Shown: piece after piece, positions 35,570-44,208 of the stretch
Numbering within the stretch: the stretch's first letter is position 1
How the letters are laid out: every line of letters starts with the position of its first letter
From: Streptomyces clavifer
GTDB taxonomy: Bacteria; Actinomycetota; Actinomycetes; Streptomycetales; Streptomycetaceae
Assembly (NCBI GenBank): GCA_014651175.1
Contig: BMWJ01000001.1
Span: 62,001-126,000 of the forward strand
Length of the DNA stretch: 64,000 bases
Direction of reading: 5' to 3'
Position numbers and translations under genes: made by a program
The notes under the pieces: model-generated
What the model was told of the DNA's origin: nothing
What the model saw: the letters and a program-made list of their open reading frames with translations, nothing else
Databases searched by the model: none

Positions 35570-36517
35570 TCAGCCCTTCGACAGTGCGGTCTTGCGGTGC
35601 TTGAGGAACTGGACGCGTTTGTCCCCGGCGTAGCCCCAGGGCGACTCGGTGGCCCTGTCGCCCAGGGTCCGGAAGAACGGCGCCGCCTCGCGGTGGTGGC
35701 CACCCAGGCTCAGGGCCCCGGCGAAGTCGTTGTGGTCACCGACCCAGTGGAAGCCGGGCCGGTAGTCCGGGTGCTTCACGGAGGCGTCGGCAGCGGCCAT
35801 GATCTCGTCGCGGACCTCGGCCGAGCGCAGGTAGGTGCTGTGGTTGTCGCCGGAGTCGTCCAGCCACCGCTCCAGATGGGCCTCGGCCACCAGGCGGCCG
35901 GCCGGGCTGCCCGCGGGCGCCGACCGCAGGCAGCCGCGGGCGAATTCGAACGCCTCCTCCCAGCTGCCGCCCCACTTCGGGCACAGCTGCTGGAGCAGCG
36001 AGGTCTGCGCGTAGATGTGGTGCGGGTGATGCTCGGCCAGTCGCTCGTAGCGCCGCCGGACCTCGCTCCCCCCGAGTTCGAGCCCGCGCGCGGTGTTCAG
36101 CCGGGCTGCCCAGGCCAGCGCATAGGTGGGGTATTCGGCGCACACGTCGATGAGCAGCCCCTCGGCGCGCCGCAGCCACGCGTGGAACTCCTGGAACTGG
36201 TCACGCGAGACGTGTTCCGCGCGGTAGGAGCTGCGGATGTCCCAGCCGACGTAGACGTACCGCACCGCCAGCAGCGTCCGGGCGAGCGGGGAGCCCGGGT
36301 TCTCGGCGACGGCCCGCTCCAGGAAGCGCTCACTGGAGCCGAGGTCGTGGAAGAGCCCTGAGGCGATCGCCCGGTCGCTCTCGTCGTCGAGGAAATCGAA
36401 GTAGGCCTCGGTCCTCGCCCAGTCGTTGTCGCGGACGGCCGCTCGCAGATCTGCGAGCGAGGGAATGTTGACACACGGATCGAACTCCGCGTGCATCGGG
36501 GGAACGGTTGGAGACAT
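35570..36517 (-). CDS. TPR-like protein paralogous to the 23-25 kb gene
   Basis: A 315-residue helical-repeat protein. Segments YVYVGWDIRSSYRAEHVSRDQF, FHAWLRRAEGLLIDVCAEYP and LLQQLCPKWGGSWEEAFEFA align with the N-terminal half of the 629-aa protein at 23143-25032, but this copy has no membrane part. Such proteins probably mediate protein-protein contacts. The ATG at 36517 (MSPTVPPMHAEFDPC) follows GAGGATTGTC; the longer frame is not conserved. It is coupled to the M16 peptidase downstream, suggesting a scaffold or regulator for it. Confidence 0.75.
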   Translation of the reverse strand: MSPTVPPMHAEFDPCVNIPSLADLRAAVRDNDWARTEAYFDFLDDESDRAIASGLFHDLGSSERFLERAVAENPGSPLARTLLAVRYVYVGWDIRSSYRAEHVSRDQFQEFHAWLRRAEGLLIDVCAEYPTYALAWAARLNTARGLELGGSEVRRRYERLAEHHPHHIYAQTSLLQQLCPKWGGSWEEAFEFARGCLRSAPAGSPAGRLVAEAHLERWLDDSGDNHSTYLRSAEVRDEIMAAADASVKHPDYRPGFHWVGDHNDFAGALSLGGHHREAAPFFRTLGDRATESPWGYAGDKRVQFLKHRKTALSKG

Positions 36518-36716
36518 GACAATCCTCGGAGCGGGCGCGGCCGTGGGACACGCGGACTCGACCGGTTCGAGAACGCGCGGGCACAGACGGGTGACGGGCG
36601 ACGGTGAGGGGGGAAGCCGCAGGTTAGCAGCCTGCGCCGACAGGCTGTCACGTGGATTTCGGTGCGCAGGACCTCCCGACACACGCCGGACCCCGGGCAG
36701 CGGCGGGCAGGGGCCT

Positions 36717-36722
36717 TATGGT
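36717..36722 (+). promoter_or_regulatory. Possible -10 for leaderless glmS
   Basis: TATGGT ends 6 nt before the glmS ATG, the spacing expected for a leaderless transcript. No Shine-Dalgarno sequence is visible before the ATG. The -35 region is weak. Confidence 0.4.
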
Positions 36723-36728
36723 GCCGAT

Positions 36729-38576
36729 ATGTGCGGAATCGTGGGTTACGTCGGTGGGCAGTCGGCGCAGGACGTCGTCGTCGCGGGACTGAAGCGCCTC
36801 GAATACCGGGGATACGACTCCGCAGGGGTCGCCGTCCTCGCGGACGGCGGGCTGGCCGGGGCGAAGAAGGCCGGGAAGCTCCTCAACCTGGAGAAGGAGC
36901 TCAAGGACCGGCCGCTGCCCGCCGGGAACACCGGTGTGGGACACACCCGCTGGGCCACGCACGGCGGCCCGACCGACGTCAACGCGCACCCGCACCTCGA
37001 CAACGCGGGCCGCGTCGCCGTCGTGCACAACGGGATCATCGAGAACTTCGCCGCCCTGCGCGAGGAGCTCGCCGGACGCGGCCACGAGCTGGCCTCCGAG
37101 ACCGACACCGAGGTCGTCGCCCACCTGCTGGCGGAGGCGTACTCCTCGGCCGGCGACCTCGCCGAGGCCATGCGCCAGGTGTGCCGGCGTCTGCACGGTG
37201 CGTTCACCCTGGTCGCGGTGCACGCCGACGCTCCCGACACGGTCGTCGGAGCCCGGCGGAACTCGCCGCTGGTGGTGGGTGTCGGGGACGGTGAGATGTT
37301 CCTGGCCTCCGACGTGGCCGCGTTCATCGCCCACACCCGGGACGCGATCGAGCTGGGCCAGGACCAGGTCGTGGAGCTCTCCAGGGACGGGGCCACCGTC
37401 ACCGGCTTCGACGGCCTGCCCGCCGACGTCCACGCGTACCACGTGGACTGGGACGCCTCCGCCGCAGAGAAGGGCGGCTACGCCTCCTTCATGCTCAAGG
37501 AGATCGCGGACCAGCCGAAGGCCGTCGCCGACACGCTCCTCGGCCGGATCGACGCCTCCGGCACGCTCCACCTCGACGAGGTGCGAATCCCGCCGAGCGA
37601 GCTCAGGGAGGTCGACAAGGTCGTCATCATCGCCTGCGGGACCGCGTTCCACGCCGGGATGATCGCCAAGTACGCCATCGAGCACGTCACCCGGCTGCCC
37701 TGCGAGACGGAGCTCGCCAGCGAGTTCCGCTACCGCGACCCGATCCTGGACCGGCACACCCTCGTCGTCGCGATCTCCCAGTCCGGCGAGACCATGGACA
37801 CGCTGATGGCCGTGCGGCACGCCCGCGAACAGGGCGCGAAGGTCCTCGCCATCTGCAACACGAACGGCTCGACGATCCCGCGGGAGTCCGACGCCGTCCT
37901 CTACACCCACGCCGGGCCGGAGGTCGCCGTCGCCTCCACCAAGGCGTTCCTGACCCAGCTCGTCGCCTGCTACCTCGTCGCGCTCTACCTCGGGCAGATC
38001 CGCGGCACCAAGTGGGGCGACGAGATCCGCACCGTCGTCCGCCAGCTCTCCGAGGTCCCCCGCCAGGTCGAGCAGGTCCTCGGGACCATGGAGCCCGTGC
38101 GCGCGCTGGCCCGCTCGCTCGCCGACCGGGACACCGTCCTGTTCGTCGGCCGGCACGTCGGCTACCCGGTCGCCCTGGAAGGCGCGCTGAAGCTCAAGGA
38201 GCTCGCCTACATGCACGCCGAGGGCTTCGCCGCGGGCGAGCTCAAGCACGGGCCGATCGCGCTCATCGACGAAGGGCTGCCGGTCGTCGTGATCGTGCCG
38301 TCCCCGCGCGGCCGCTCCGTGCTCCACGACAAGATCGTGTCGAACATCCAGGAGATCAGGGCCCGCGGCGCCCGTACCGTCGTCATCGCCGAGGAGGGTG
38401 ACGAGGCGGTCGTCCCGTACGCCGACCACCTCATCCGGATCCCCGCTACGCCTACGCTGCTTCAGCCGCTGGTCGCCACCGTGCCGTTGCAGGTCTTCGC
38501 CTGCGAACTGGCGACGGCCCGCGGCAACGAGGTGGACCAGCCGCGCAATCTGGCGAAGTCCGTGACCGTGGAGTAG
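36729..38576 (+). CDS. glmS: Glutamine-fructose-6-phosphate aminotransferase (isomerising)
   Basis: A 615-residue enzyme making glucosamine-6-phosphate from fructose-6-phosphate and glutamine, the first committed step to UDP-GlcNAc. The N-terminal Ntn amidotransferase starts directly with Cys after Met ([10 protein letters not shown]), with the [13 protein letters not shown] motif. Two SIS sugar-isomerase domains follow (about residues 290-420 and 460-600), with [11 protein letters not shown]. The end is [21 protein letters not shown]. It groups with acpS, nnr and alr, genes for envelope precursors and cofactors. Confidence 0.97.
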   Translation: MCGIVGYVGGQSAQDVVVAGLKRLEYRGYDSAGVAVLADGGLAGAKKAGKLLNLEKELKDRPLPAGNTGVGHTRWATHGGPTDVNAHPHLDNAGRVAVVHNGIIENFAALREELAGRGHELASETDTEVVAHLLAEAYSSAGDLAEAMRQVCRRLHGAFTLVAVHADAPDTVVGARRNSPLVVGVGDGEMFLASDVAAFIAHTRDAIELGQDQVVELSRDGATVTGFDGLPADVHAYHVDWDASAAEKGGYASFMLKEIADQPKAVADTLLGRIDASGTLHLDEVRIPPSELREVDKVVIIACGTAFHAGMIAKYAIEHVTRLPCETELASEFRYRDPILDRHTLVVAISQSGETMDTLMAVRHAREQGAKVLAICNTNGSTIPRESDAVLYTHAGPEVAVASTKAFLTQLVACYLVALYLGQIRGTKWGDEIRTVVRQLSEVPRQVEQVLGTMEPVRALARSLADRDTVLFVGRHVGYPVALEGALKLKELAYMHAEGFAAGELKHGPIALIDEGLPVVVIVPSPRGRSVLHDKIVSNIQEIRARGARTVVIAEEGDEAVVPYADHLIRIPATPTLLQPLVATVPLQVFACELATARGNEVDQPRNLAKSVTVE

Positions 38577-38593
38577 TGGATGAGGGTGAGTAC

Positions 38594-38962
38594 GTGATCA
38601 TCGGGGTCGGGATCGACGTGGCGGAGATCGAACGCTTCGGCGCGGCACTGCAGCGGACGCCGCAGATGGCGGACCGCCTCTTCCTGCAACGGGAACTGCT
38701 GCTGCCCAGCGGGGAACGGCGGGGCATCGCCTCCCTCGCGGCCCGGTTCGCCGCCAAGGAGGCGCTGGCCAAGGCCCTCGGCGCCCCGGGCGGGCTGCTC
38801 TGGACGGACGCCGAGGTGTGCGTCGAGGACAGCGGACAGCCCCGGCTGGAGGTCCGTGGCACGGTCGCGGCCCGCGCCGCCGAGCTGGGCGTGCGCAGCT
38901 GGCACGTCTCGCTCAGCCACGACGCGGGGGTGGCGTCGGCCGTGGTGATCGCGGAGGGTTGA
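38594..38962 (+). CDS. acpS: Holo-[acyl-carrier-protein] synthase
   Basis: A 122-residue transferase that moves 4'-phosphopantetheine from CoA to a Ser of acyl carrier proteins. [14 protein letters not shown] (with the magnesium Asp) and the [14 protein letters not shown] helix are diagnostic, and the end [15 protein letters not shown] is typical. The GTG at 38594 was chosen because GAGGGTGAG precedes it; the GTG at 38576, overlapping the glmS stop, would add six residues. nnr starts 4 nt after the stop. Confidence 0.93.
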   Translation: MIIGVGIDVAEIERFGAALQRTPQMADRLFLQRELLLPSGERRGIASLAARFAAKEALAKALGAPGGLLWTDAEVCVEDSGQPRLEVRGTVAARAAELGVRSWHVSLSHDAGVASAVVIAEG

Positions 38963-38966
38963 GCAC

Positions 38967-40412
38967 ATGCGACATGCGTACAGCGTCGAGACCGTACGGG
39001 CCGCCGAACAGGCGCTGATGGCACGGCTGCCGGAGGGTGCCCTCATGCAACGCGCCGCCGCCGGCCTGGCGGTGGCCTGCGGCGACCTGCTCCGGCGCAA
39101 CGGCCGGGTGTACGGGTCCCGCGTCCTCCTCCTCGTCGGCAGCGGCGACAACGGCGGCGACACGCTGTACGCCGGAGCCCGGCTGGCCCGCCGCGGGGCG
39201 GGCGTACGGGCCCTGCTGACCTCCCCGGACAAGGTCCACCCGGGCGGACTCGCTGCCCTGCTCGCGGCCGGCGGGCAGGTCCTGGACACCCCCGACGGCC
39301 TGAGCCCTGTCGACCTCGTCGTCGACGGCATCACCGGGATCGGCGGCCGGGGCGGCCTGCGCCCCGACGCCGAGGCCCTGGTGCGCGCGGCCACGACGGG
39401 CCACGCGCCCGTGCTGGCCGTCGACCTGCCCAGCGGGGTCGAGGCCGACACCGGACAGGTGCTCGGCGCGGCCGTGCGGGCGGACGCCACCGTCACCTTC
39501 GGCACGTACAAGCCGGGCCTCCTCATCGACCCGGCCGCCACCCGGGCGGGCGCGCTGCGCCTGGTCGACATCGGCCTGGGGCCCGAACTGCCCGGACGCC
39601 CCGACCTGGAGGCCCTCCAGTACGCCGACGTCGCCGCCCTCCTGCCCGTGCCCGGCGCGGAGAGCGACAAGTACCGGCGCGGTGTCGTCGGTGTGGCCGC
39701 CGGCTCGGAGCGGTACCCGGGCGCCGCGGTCCTCGCGGTCGCGGGCGCGCTGCGCGGCGGCGCCGGAGCCGTGCGCTACGCCGGTCCCGGCGCCGCCGCG
39801 GTGATCGCCCGCCATCCGGAGGCCCTCGTGCACTCCGGGCCGCCCTCGAAGGCCGGGCGGGTGCAGGCCTGGGTGGTCGGGCCCGGGCTCGGCGACTCCC
39901 CGGCGGCGGCCGGGGCGGTGTCCGACGTCCTGGCCTCGGACGTGCCCGTGCTGGTCGACGCGGACGGGCTGCGGCTGATGGACGCGGGCGCCGTACGCGC
40001 GCGCACCGCCCCCACCGTGCTCACCCCGCACGCCGGGGAGGCCGCCGCGCTGCTCGGCGTCCCGCGCGAGGACGTCGAGGCGGGGCGGCTCGCCGCCGTA
40101 CGCGAACTGGCCGCGCGCTACGGCGCCACGGTGCTGCTCAAGGGATCGACGACCCTGGTCGCGGAGGCCGGGGACGCCCCGGTCCGGGTCAACCCGACGG
40201 GCACGTCCTGGCTGGCCACGGCAGGCAGCGGCGACGTGCTCTCCGGGCTGACCGGCTCGCTGCTCGCCGCGGGCCTCGCCCCGCGCGACGCGGCCTCCGT
40301 GGGCGCCTATCTGCACGGGCTCGCGGCCCGCCGGGCCTCGGACGGGGCGCCGGTCGCCGCACAGGACGTCGCCGACGCCGTCCCCGCTGCCTGGCGGGAC
40401 GTACGGGCCTGA
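38967..40412 (+). CDS. nnr: Bifunctional NAD(P)H-hydrate repair enzyme (epimerase + dehydratase)
   Basis: A 481-residue fusion. The N-terminal YjeF_N epimerase (about 1-200) interconverts R and S NAD(P)HX; SGDNGGDTLYAGARLARRG is its nucleotide site. The C-terminal kinase-fold dehydratase (about 215-475) converts S-NAD(P)HX back to NAD(P)H. Its motif LTPHAGEAAALLG and the catalytic NPTGTSWLATAGSGDVLSG loop are intact. It lies between acpS and a DUF488 gene, as usual in Streptomyces. Confidence 0.95.
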   Translation: MRHAYSVETVRAAEQALMARLPEGALMQRAAAGLAVACGDLLRRNGRVYGSRVLLLVGSGDNGGDTLYAGARLARRGAGVRALLTSPDKVHPGGLAALLAAGGQVLDTPDGLSPVDLVVDGITGIGGRGGLRPDAEALVRAATTGHAPVLAVDLPSGVEADTGQVLGAAVRADATVTFGTYKPGLLIDPAATRAGALRLVDIGLGPELPGRPDLEALQYADVAALLPVPGAESDKYRRGVVGVAAGSERYPGAAVLAVAGALRGGAGAVRYAGPGAAAVIARHPEALVHSGPPSKAGRVQAWVVGPGLGDSPAAAGAVSDVLASDVPVLVDADGLRLMDAGAVRARTAPTVLTPHAGEAAALLGVPREDVEAGRLAAVRELAARYGATVLLKGSTTLVAEAGDAPVRVNPTGTSWLATAGSGDVLSGLTGSLLAAGLAPRDAASVGAYLHGLAARRASDGAPVAAQDVADAVPAAWRDVRA

Positions 40413-40457
40413 TCCACCCTGGCAGGAGCGGGACACGAGCCGGAAGGGTGAGCGGAC

Positions 40458-40844
40458 GTGGGCAGCAGCGACGCCGTACGGGTACGCAGGGTGTACGACC
40501 CCCCGGAGGAGGACGACGGCACACGCGTCCTCGTCGACCGGCTCTGGCCGCGCGGGGTGTCCAAGGAGCACGCGGCCGTCGACGTGTGGGCCAAGGACGC
40601 CACCCCGTCGAACGAGCTCCGCTCCTGGTACCACGAGGACCGTTCCGGTAAGCGGTACGACGCGTTCGTCGACCGCTACCGCACCGAGCTCGGCGACCCC
40701 GCCCACGAGCACGCCGTCGCCGAACTCCTCGGCCTGCTGCGCGAGGGCGGCCCCGTCACCCTGGTCACGGCCGTGAAGGACGTCGGGGCCAGTCATGTCC
40801 CGGTCCTCGCCGAGCACCTGAGGCACACACTCGAGCACGGCTGA
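40458..40844 (+). CDS. DUF488 family protein
   Basis: A 128-residue protein of the DUF488 group (YeaO-like). The signature VLVDRLWPRGVSKEHAAVDVWAKD is followed by LRSWYHED and a C-terminal VTAVKDVGASH. The family is widespread and uncharacterised; some members have been discussed as metal-related. It starts with GTG after a GGAAGGGTGAGC site and lies 62 nt before alr. Confidence 0.85.
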   Translation: MGSSDAVRVRRVYDPPEEDDGTRVLVDRLWPRGVSKEHAAVDVWAKDATPSNELRSWYHEDRSGKRYDAFVDRYRTELGDPAHEHAVAELLGLLREGGPVTLVTAVKDVGASHVPVLAEHLRHTLEHG

Positions 40845-40906
40845 CGCCTCACCGCGCCAGGGAGGTCGAGGGCACAGGCGTACGGCTCTGAGACACTGGA
40901 CGCGAT

Positions 40907-42061
40907 ATGAACGAGACAGCGTCCCTGAGAGCCCGTGCCGAGATCGACCTCGCCGCGCTGCGCGCCAACGTGCGCGCCCTGCGCGCGCGGGCGTCCGGGG
41001 CGCAGCTCATGGCCGTGGTGAAGTCCGACGCGTACGGGCACGGGGCGGTGCCCTGCGCCGCAGCCGCGCTGGAGGCGGGCGCGACCTGGCTGGGCACGGC
41101 CACCCCGCAGGAGGCGCTCGCGCTCCGCGCCGCCGGGATCGGCGGCCGGGTGATGTGCTGGCTGTGGACACCTGGCGGGCCCTGGCGCGAGGCCGTCGAG
41201 GCCGACATCGACGTCTCGGTGAGCGGCATGTGGGCCCTCGACGAGGTGGTGGCCGCCGCCACGGAGGCGGGAATCCCCGCCCGGGTGCAGCTCAAGGCCG
41301 ACACGGGCCTCGGGCGGGGCGGCTGCCAGCCCGCCGACTGGCCGGAGCTCGTCTCCGCCGCCCGGACCGCCGAGGCCGCCGGCACCCTGCGCATCACCGG
41401 CCTCTGGTCGCACTTCGCCTGCGCCGACGAGCCGGGCCACCCGTCGATCGAGGCGCAACTGGGCGTGTTCCGCGACATGGTGGCGTACGCGGAGAAGGAG
41501 GGCGTCGAGCCGGAGGTGCGGCACATCGCGAACTCCCCGGCGCTGCTGACGGTGCCCGAGTCCCACTTCGACCTCGTCCGCACCGGGATCGCCATGTACG
41601 GCATCTCGCCCTCGCCCGAGCTGGGCACCCCGGCCGACTTCGGCCTGCGCCCCGTGATGACGCTCAGCGCCTCGGTGGCGCTGGTCAAGCAGGTGCCGCC
41701 GGGTCACGGCATCAGCTACGGCCACCACTACACGACCTCCGCCGAGACGACCCTCGCCCTGGTGCCGGTCGGCTACGCGGACGGTGTCCCGCGGCACGCC
41801 TCGGGCAAGGGCCCCGTGCTCCTCGCCGGGCGGCGACGGACGATCGCGGGCCGGGTTGCCATGGACCAGTTCGTGGTCGACCTCGGGGGAGACACCCCGG
41901 AGCCGGGCGCCGAGGCGGTGCTGTTCGGGCCGGGGGACCGGGGCGAGCCGACCGCCGAGGACTGGGCGGAGGCGGCCGGCACGATCGCGTACGAGATCGT
42001 CACGCGCATCGGCCAACGCGTACCCCGCGTCCATCTGCACGGCGCCCCCGACCGGGGCTGA
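40907..42061 (+). CDS. alr: Alanine racemase
   Basis: A 384-residue PLP enzyme that makes D-alanine for peptidoglycan and the target of D-cycloserine. The Schiff-base Lys is in AVVKSDAYGHG (about residue 40). RTGIAMYGISPS and the ISYGHHYTTSAET region, with the second catalytic Tyr, are present. DLAALRANVRALR opens the barrel. It is followed after 39 nt by a hydrolase gene and then tsaE, the order seen in many actinobacteria. Confidence 0.97.
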   Translation: MNETASLRARAEIDLAALRANVRALRARASGAQLMAVVKSDAYGHGAVPCAAAALEAGATWLGTATPQEALALRAAGIGGRVMCWLWTPGGPWREAVEADIDVSVSGMWALDEVVAAATEAGIPARVQLKADTGLGRGGCQPADWPELVSAARTAEAAGTLRITGLWSHFACADEPGHPSIEAQLGVFRDMVAYAEKEGVEPEVRHIANSPALLTVPESHFDLVRTGIAMYGISPSPELGTPADFGLRPVMTLSASVALVKQVPPGHGISYGHHYTTSAETTLALVPVGYADGVPRHASGKGPVLLAGRRRTIAGRVAMDQFVVDLGGDTPEPGAEAVLFGPGDRGEPTAEDWAEAAGTIAYEIVTRIGQRVPRVHLHGAPDRG

Positions 42062-42100
42062 CCCGACGACCGCGACGACAACGGTGAGGAGCACGGCACG

Positions 42101-43315
42101 GTGAGCGAGACCAGCGCGGGGGACGTGGCGGCGACGGCGGCCGTCGCGGCGGCCGGCTGGCGGCGGGCGGGCTTCGCCGGAGCGGCGATAGGCGTCATCG
42201 CCGCAGGCGCGGCGGCAGGAGTCGCGGTCGAGCGGCTCACGGTGGGCCGAGGCATGCGCAGGAAGGCCCGGCTGGCCCTGGACGCCTCCGGCCCGTACGG
42301 CTCCCTGCGCGGGATCCCGGGCCGTGCCGTCGCCGACGACGGGACCCAGCTGTACTACGAGGTCGACGAGGTCGAGGACGGCGCCCCCGGCCGCTCCGGC
42401 GCCAGGCAGGGCGCCGGAGCGAGCTCCTCGCGCCGGCGCAGGCTCTTCGGCCGCAAGGCACCCGGGCCCGTCACCGTCGTCTTCAGCCACGGCTACTGCC
42501 TCAGCCAGGACTCCTGGCACTTCCAGCGGGCGGCCCTGCGCGGCCTGGTCCGCACCGTCCACTGGGACCAGCGCAGCCACGGCCGCTCCGAGCGCGGCAG
42601 GGCGCAGGCCGACGGTGTACCGGTCGGCATCGACCAGCTCGGCCGCGACCTGAAGGCGGTCATCGACGCGGCGGCCCCCGAGGGACCGCTGGTGCTCGTC
42701 GGGCACTCGATGGGCGGCATGACGATGATGGCGCTGGCCGACCGGTACCCGGAGCTGATCCGTGACCGGGTCGCAGCCGTCGCACTCGTCGGCACGTCGA
42801 GCGGGAAGCTCGGCGAGGTGAACTTCGGGCTGCCCGTGGCGGGGGTGAACGCGGTGCGCCGGGTCCTGCCCGGCGTGCTGAAGGCGCTCGGCTCCCAGGC
42901 GGAGCTGGTGGAGCGCGGCAGGCGGGCGACGGCCGACCTGTTCGCGGGGCTGATCAAGCGGTACTCGTTCGGGTCGCGGGACGTGGATCCGGCGGTGTCC
43001 CGGTTCGCGGAGCGGCTCATCGAGTCCACCCCGATCGACGTGGTCGCCGAGTTCTACCCGGCGTTCACCGAGCACGACAAGAGCGGGGCGCTGCCCGCCT
43101 TCCTCGATCTCCCGGTGCTCATCCTGGCCGGCGACAAGGATCTGGTGACGCCCAGTTCGCACAGCGAGGCCATCGCGGACCAGCTCCCCGACGCCGAGCT
43201 GGTCATCGTGCCGGACGCCGGGCACCTGGTGATGCTGGAGCACCCGGAGACGGTCACCGACCGTCTCGCGGACCTGCTGGTACGGATCGGAGCGGTTCCG
43301 GCCGAGGTGCCCTGA
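42101..43315 (+). CDS. Alpha/beta hydrolase, membrane-anchored
   Basis: A 404-residue protein. An N-terminal hydrophobic helix (about residues 20-45) makes it membrane-attached. The hydrolase domain has the nucleophile elbow VGHSMGG, an oxyanion loop VFSHGYCLS, an Asp in LILAGDKDLVTP and the final His in DAGHLVMLEHP. This gene sits between alr and tsaE in many actinobacteria; its substrate is unknown. It starts with GTG after AACGGTGAGGAG. tsaE follows after 18 nt. Confidence 0.85.
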   Translation: MSETSAGDVAATAAVAAAGWRRAGFAGAAIGVIAAGAAAGVAVERLTVGRGMRRKARLALDASGPYGSLRGIPGRAVADDGTQLYYEVDEVEDGAPGRSGARQGAGASSSRRRRLFGRKAPGPVTVVFSHGYCLSQDSWHFQRAALRGLVRTVHWDQRSHGRSERGRAQADGVPVGIDQLGRDLKAVIDAAAPEGPLVLVGHSMGGMTMMALADRYPELIRDRVAAVALVGTSSGKLGEVNFGLPVAGVNAVRRVLPGVLKALGSQAELVERGRRATADLFAGLIKRYSFGSRDVDPAVSRFAERLIESTPIDVVAEFYPAFTEHDKSGALPAFLDLPVLILAGDKDLVTPSSHSEAIADQLPDAELVIVPDAGHLVMLEHPETVTDRLADLLVRIGAVPAEVP

Positions 43316-43333
43316 TCCTCTAACGTTGCCCGC

Positions 43334-43867
43334 ATGGAAGCAGCGCACAACGGCCCGGCGGCCGGCACCGCCGTACCGGGCACCGTCACCCTGGACCTCA
43401 TCGTCGAGTCCCCCGAACAGATGAGGGAACTCGGCCGCCGTATCGCGGGTGTCCTGGCACCCGGCGACCTGGTGATGCTCTCCGGCGAGCTGGGCGCGGG
43501 CAAGACGACCCTGACCCGCGGGCTCGGCGAGGGCCTCGGCGTACGGGGTGCCGTCACCTCGCCCACCTTCGTGATCGCCCGGGTCCACCCGCCGCTGGGC
43601 ACGGGTCCCGCGCTGGTCCACGTCGACGCGTACCGCCTCGGCGGAGGGCTCGACGAGATGGAGGACCTGGACCTCGACGTGTCGCTGCCGGAGTCGGTGA
43701 TCGTCGTGGAGTGGGGCGACGGGAAGGTCGAGGAGCTGTCGGAGGACCGGCTGCGCGTGCTGATCGACCGCGCGGTCGGCGACACGGACGACGAGCGCCG
43801 CACCGTGACCCTGATGGGCATCGGCGCCCGCTGGGCGGGGCTGCGGGAGGACCTGGCGCCGGCCTGA
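43334..43867 (+). CDS. tsaE: tRNA threonylcarbamoyladenosine biosynthesis ATPase TsaE
   Basis: A 177-residue P-loop ATPase that supports the TsaB-TsaD complex in making t6A37 in ANN-decoding tRNAs. The P-loop is GELGAGKTTLTRGLG, with SPTFVIARVHPP and HVDAYRL (Walker B region) following. The ATG at 43334 has a TAACGT 7 nt before it and no binding site, so a short or leaderless mRNA is possible. tsaB and tsaD are about 1 kb further on the same strand. Confidence 0.94.
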   Translation: MEAAHNGPAAGTAVPGTVTLDLIVESPEQMRELGRRIAGVLAPGDLVMLSGELGAGKTTLTRGLGEGLGVRGAVTSPTFVIARVHPPLGTGPALVHVDAYRLGGGLDEMEDLDLDVSLPESVIVVEWGDGKVEELSEDRLRVLIDRAVGDTDDERRTVTLMGIGARWAGLREDLAPA

Positions 43868-43946
43868 CACCGGGGCGCTTTCCGACAAGCCGTCGGTAAA
43901 ATGTTGCGCACGGGGCTGCGGCCGTGGTCACATGGACGTGAGCTCT

Positions 43947-43964
43947 GGTTAGGTCTACCTAACC
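43947..43964. promoter_or_regulatory. Perfect 18-bp palindrome (orphan operator)
   Basis: Arms GGTTAGGT and ACCTAACC flank CT. Their TTAGGT/ACCTAA core half-sites equal those of actinobacterial DtxR/DmdR iron boxes, but the spacer is 2 bp instead of about 7, so it is not a standard box. It lies 32 bp before a 58-codon gene. Confidence 0.5.
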
Positions 43965-43995
43965 ATGTCTCTCGCCGAAGCCCGAGGAGGCATAC

Positions 43996-44172
43996 ATGCC
44001 GGCACCCGAGCGCGAAGTGCAGCCGCAGTCGCCGCAGGCGGATCCGCCACCGGTGTCCGCGGTGTCGATGAAGGACCTGCTGGCCTCCTGCGCCGCCGCC
44101 ACGGCGGTCTCGACGCCGCCCCGCGGGGAGCCCGAGGACACCGAGGACGAACAGGGGCTCGACGCGGCCTGA
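43996..44172 (+). CDS. Small Pro-rich acidic protein, 58 aa
   Basis: A 58-codon frame, ATG at 43996, with a strong GAGGAGG 7 nt upstream. The product is rich in Pro, Gln and acidic residues, with one hydrophobic patch (about residues 24-36, SMKDLLASCAAAT) containing a single Cys. Both ends look disordered. It is downstream of a perfect palindrome, in the gap between tsaE and the tsaB locus. I recall similar short frames in other Streptomyces but know no function. Confidence 0.6.
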   Translation: MPAPEREVQPQSPQADPPPVSAVSMKDLLASCAAATAVSTPPRGEPEDTEDEQGLDAA

Positions 44173-44208
44173 CCGGCCTCCGGAGCCCCGCCGCGGGACC
44201 GCCGGCCG

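Noticed and set aside
36518-36728. A glmS ribozyme upstream of glmS
   Set aside because: No ribozyme-like fold is recognisable and the likely mRNA has little or no leader.
40793-43888. A 1031-codon reverse-strand frame antisense to alr, the hydrolase and tsaE
   Set aside because: There is no domain or conserved motif, its composition is typical of antisense shadow frames, and well-supported forward genes cover it.
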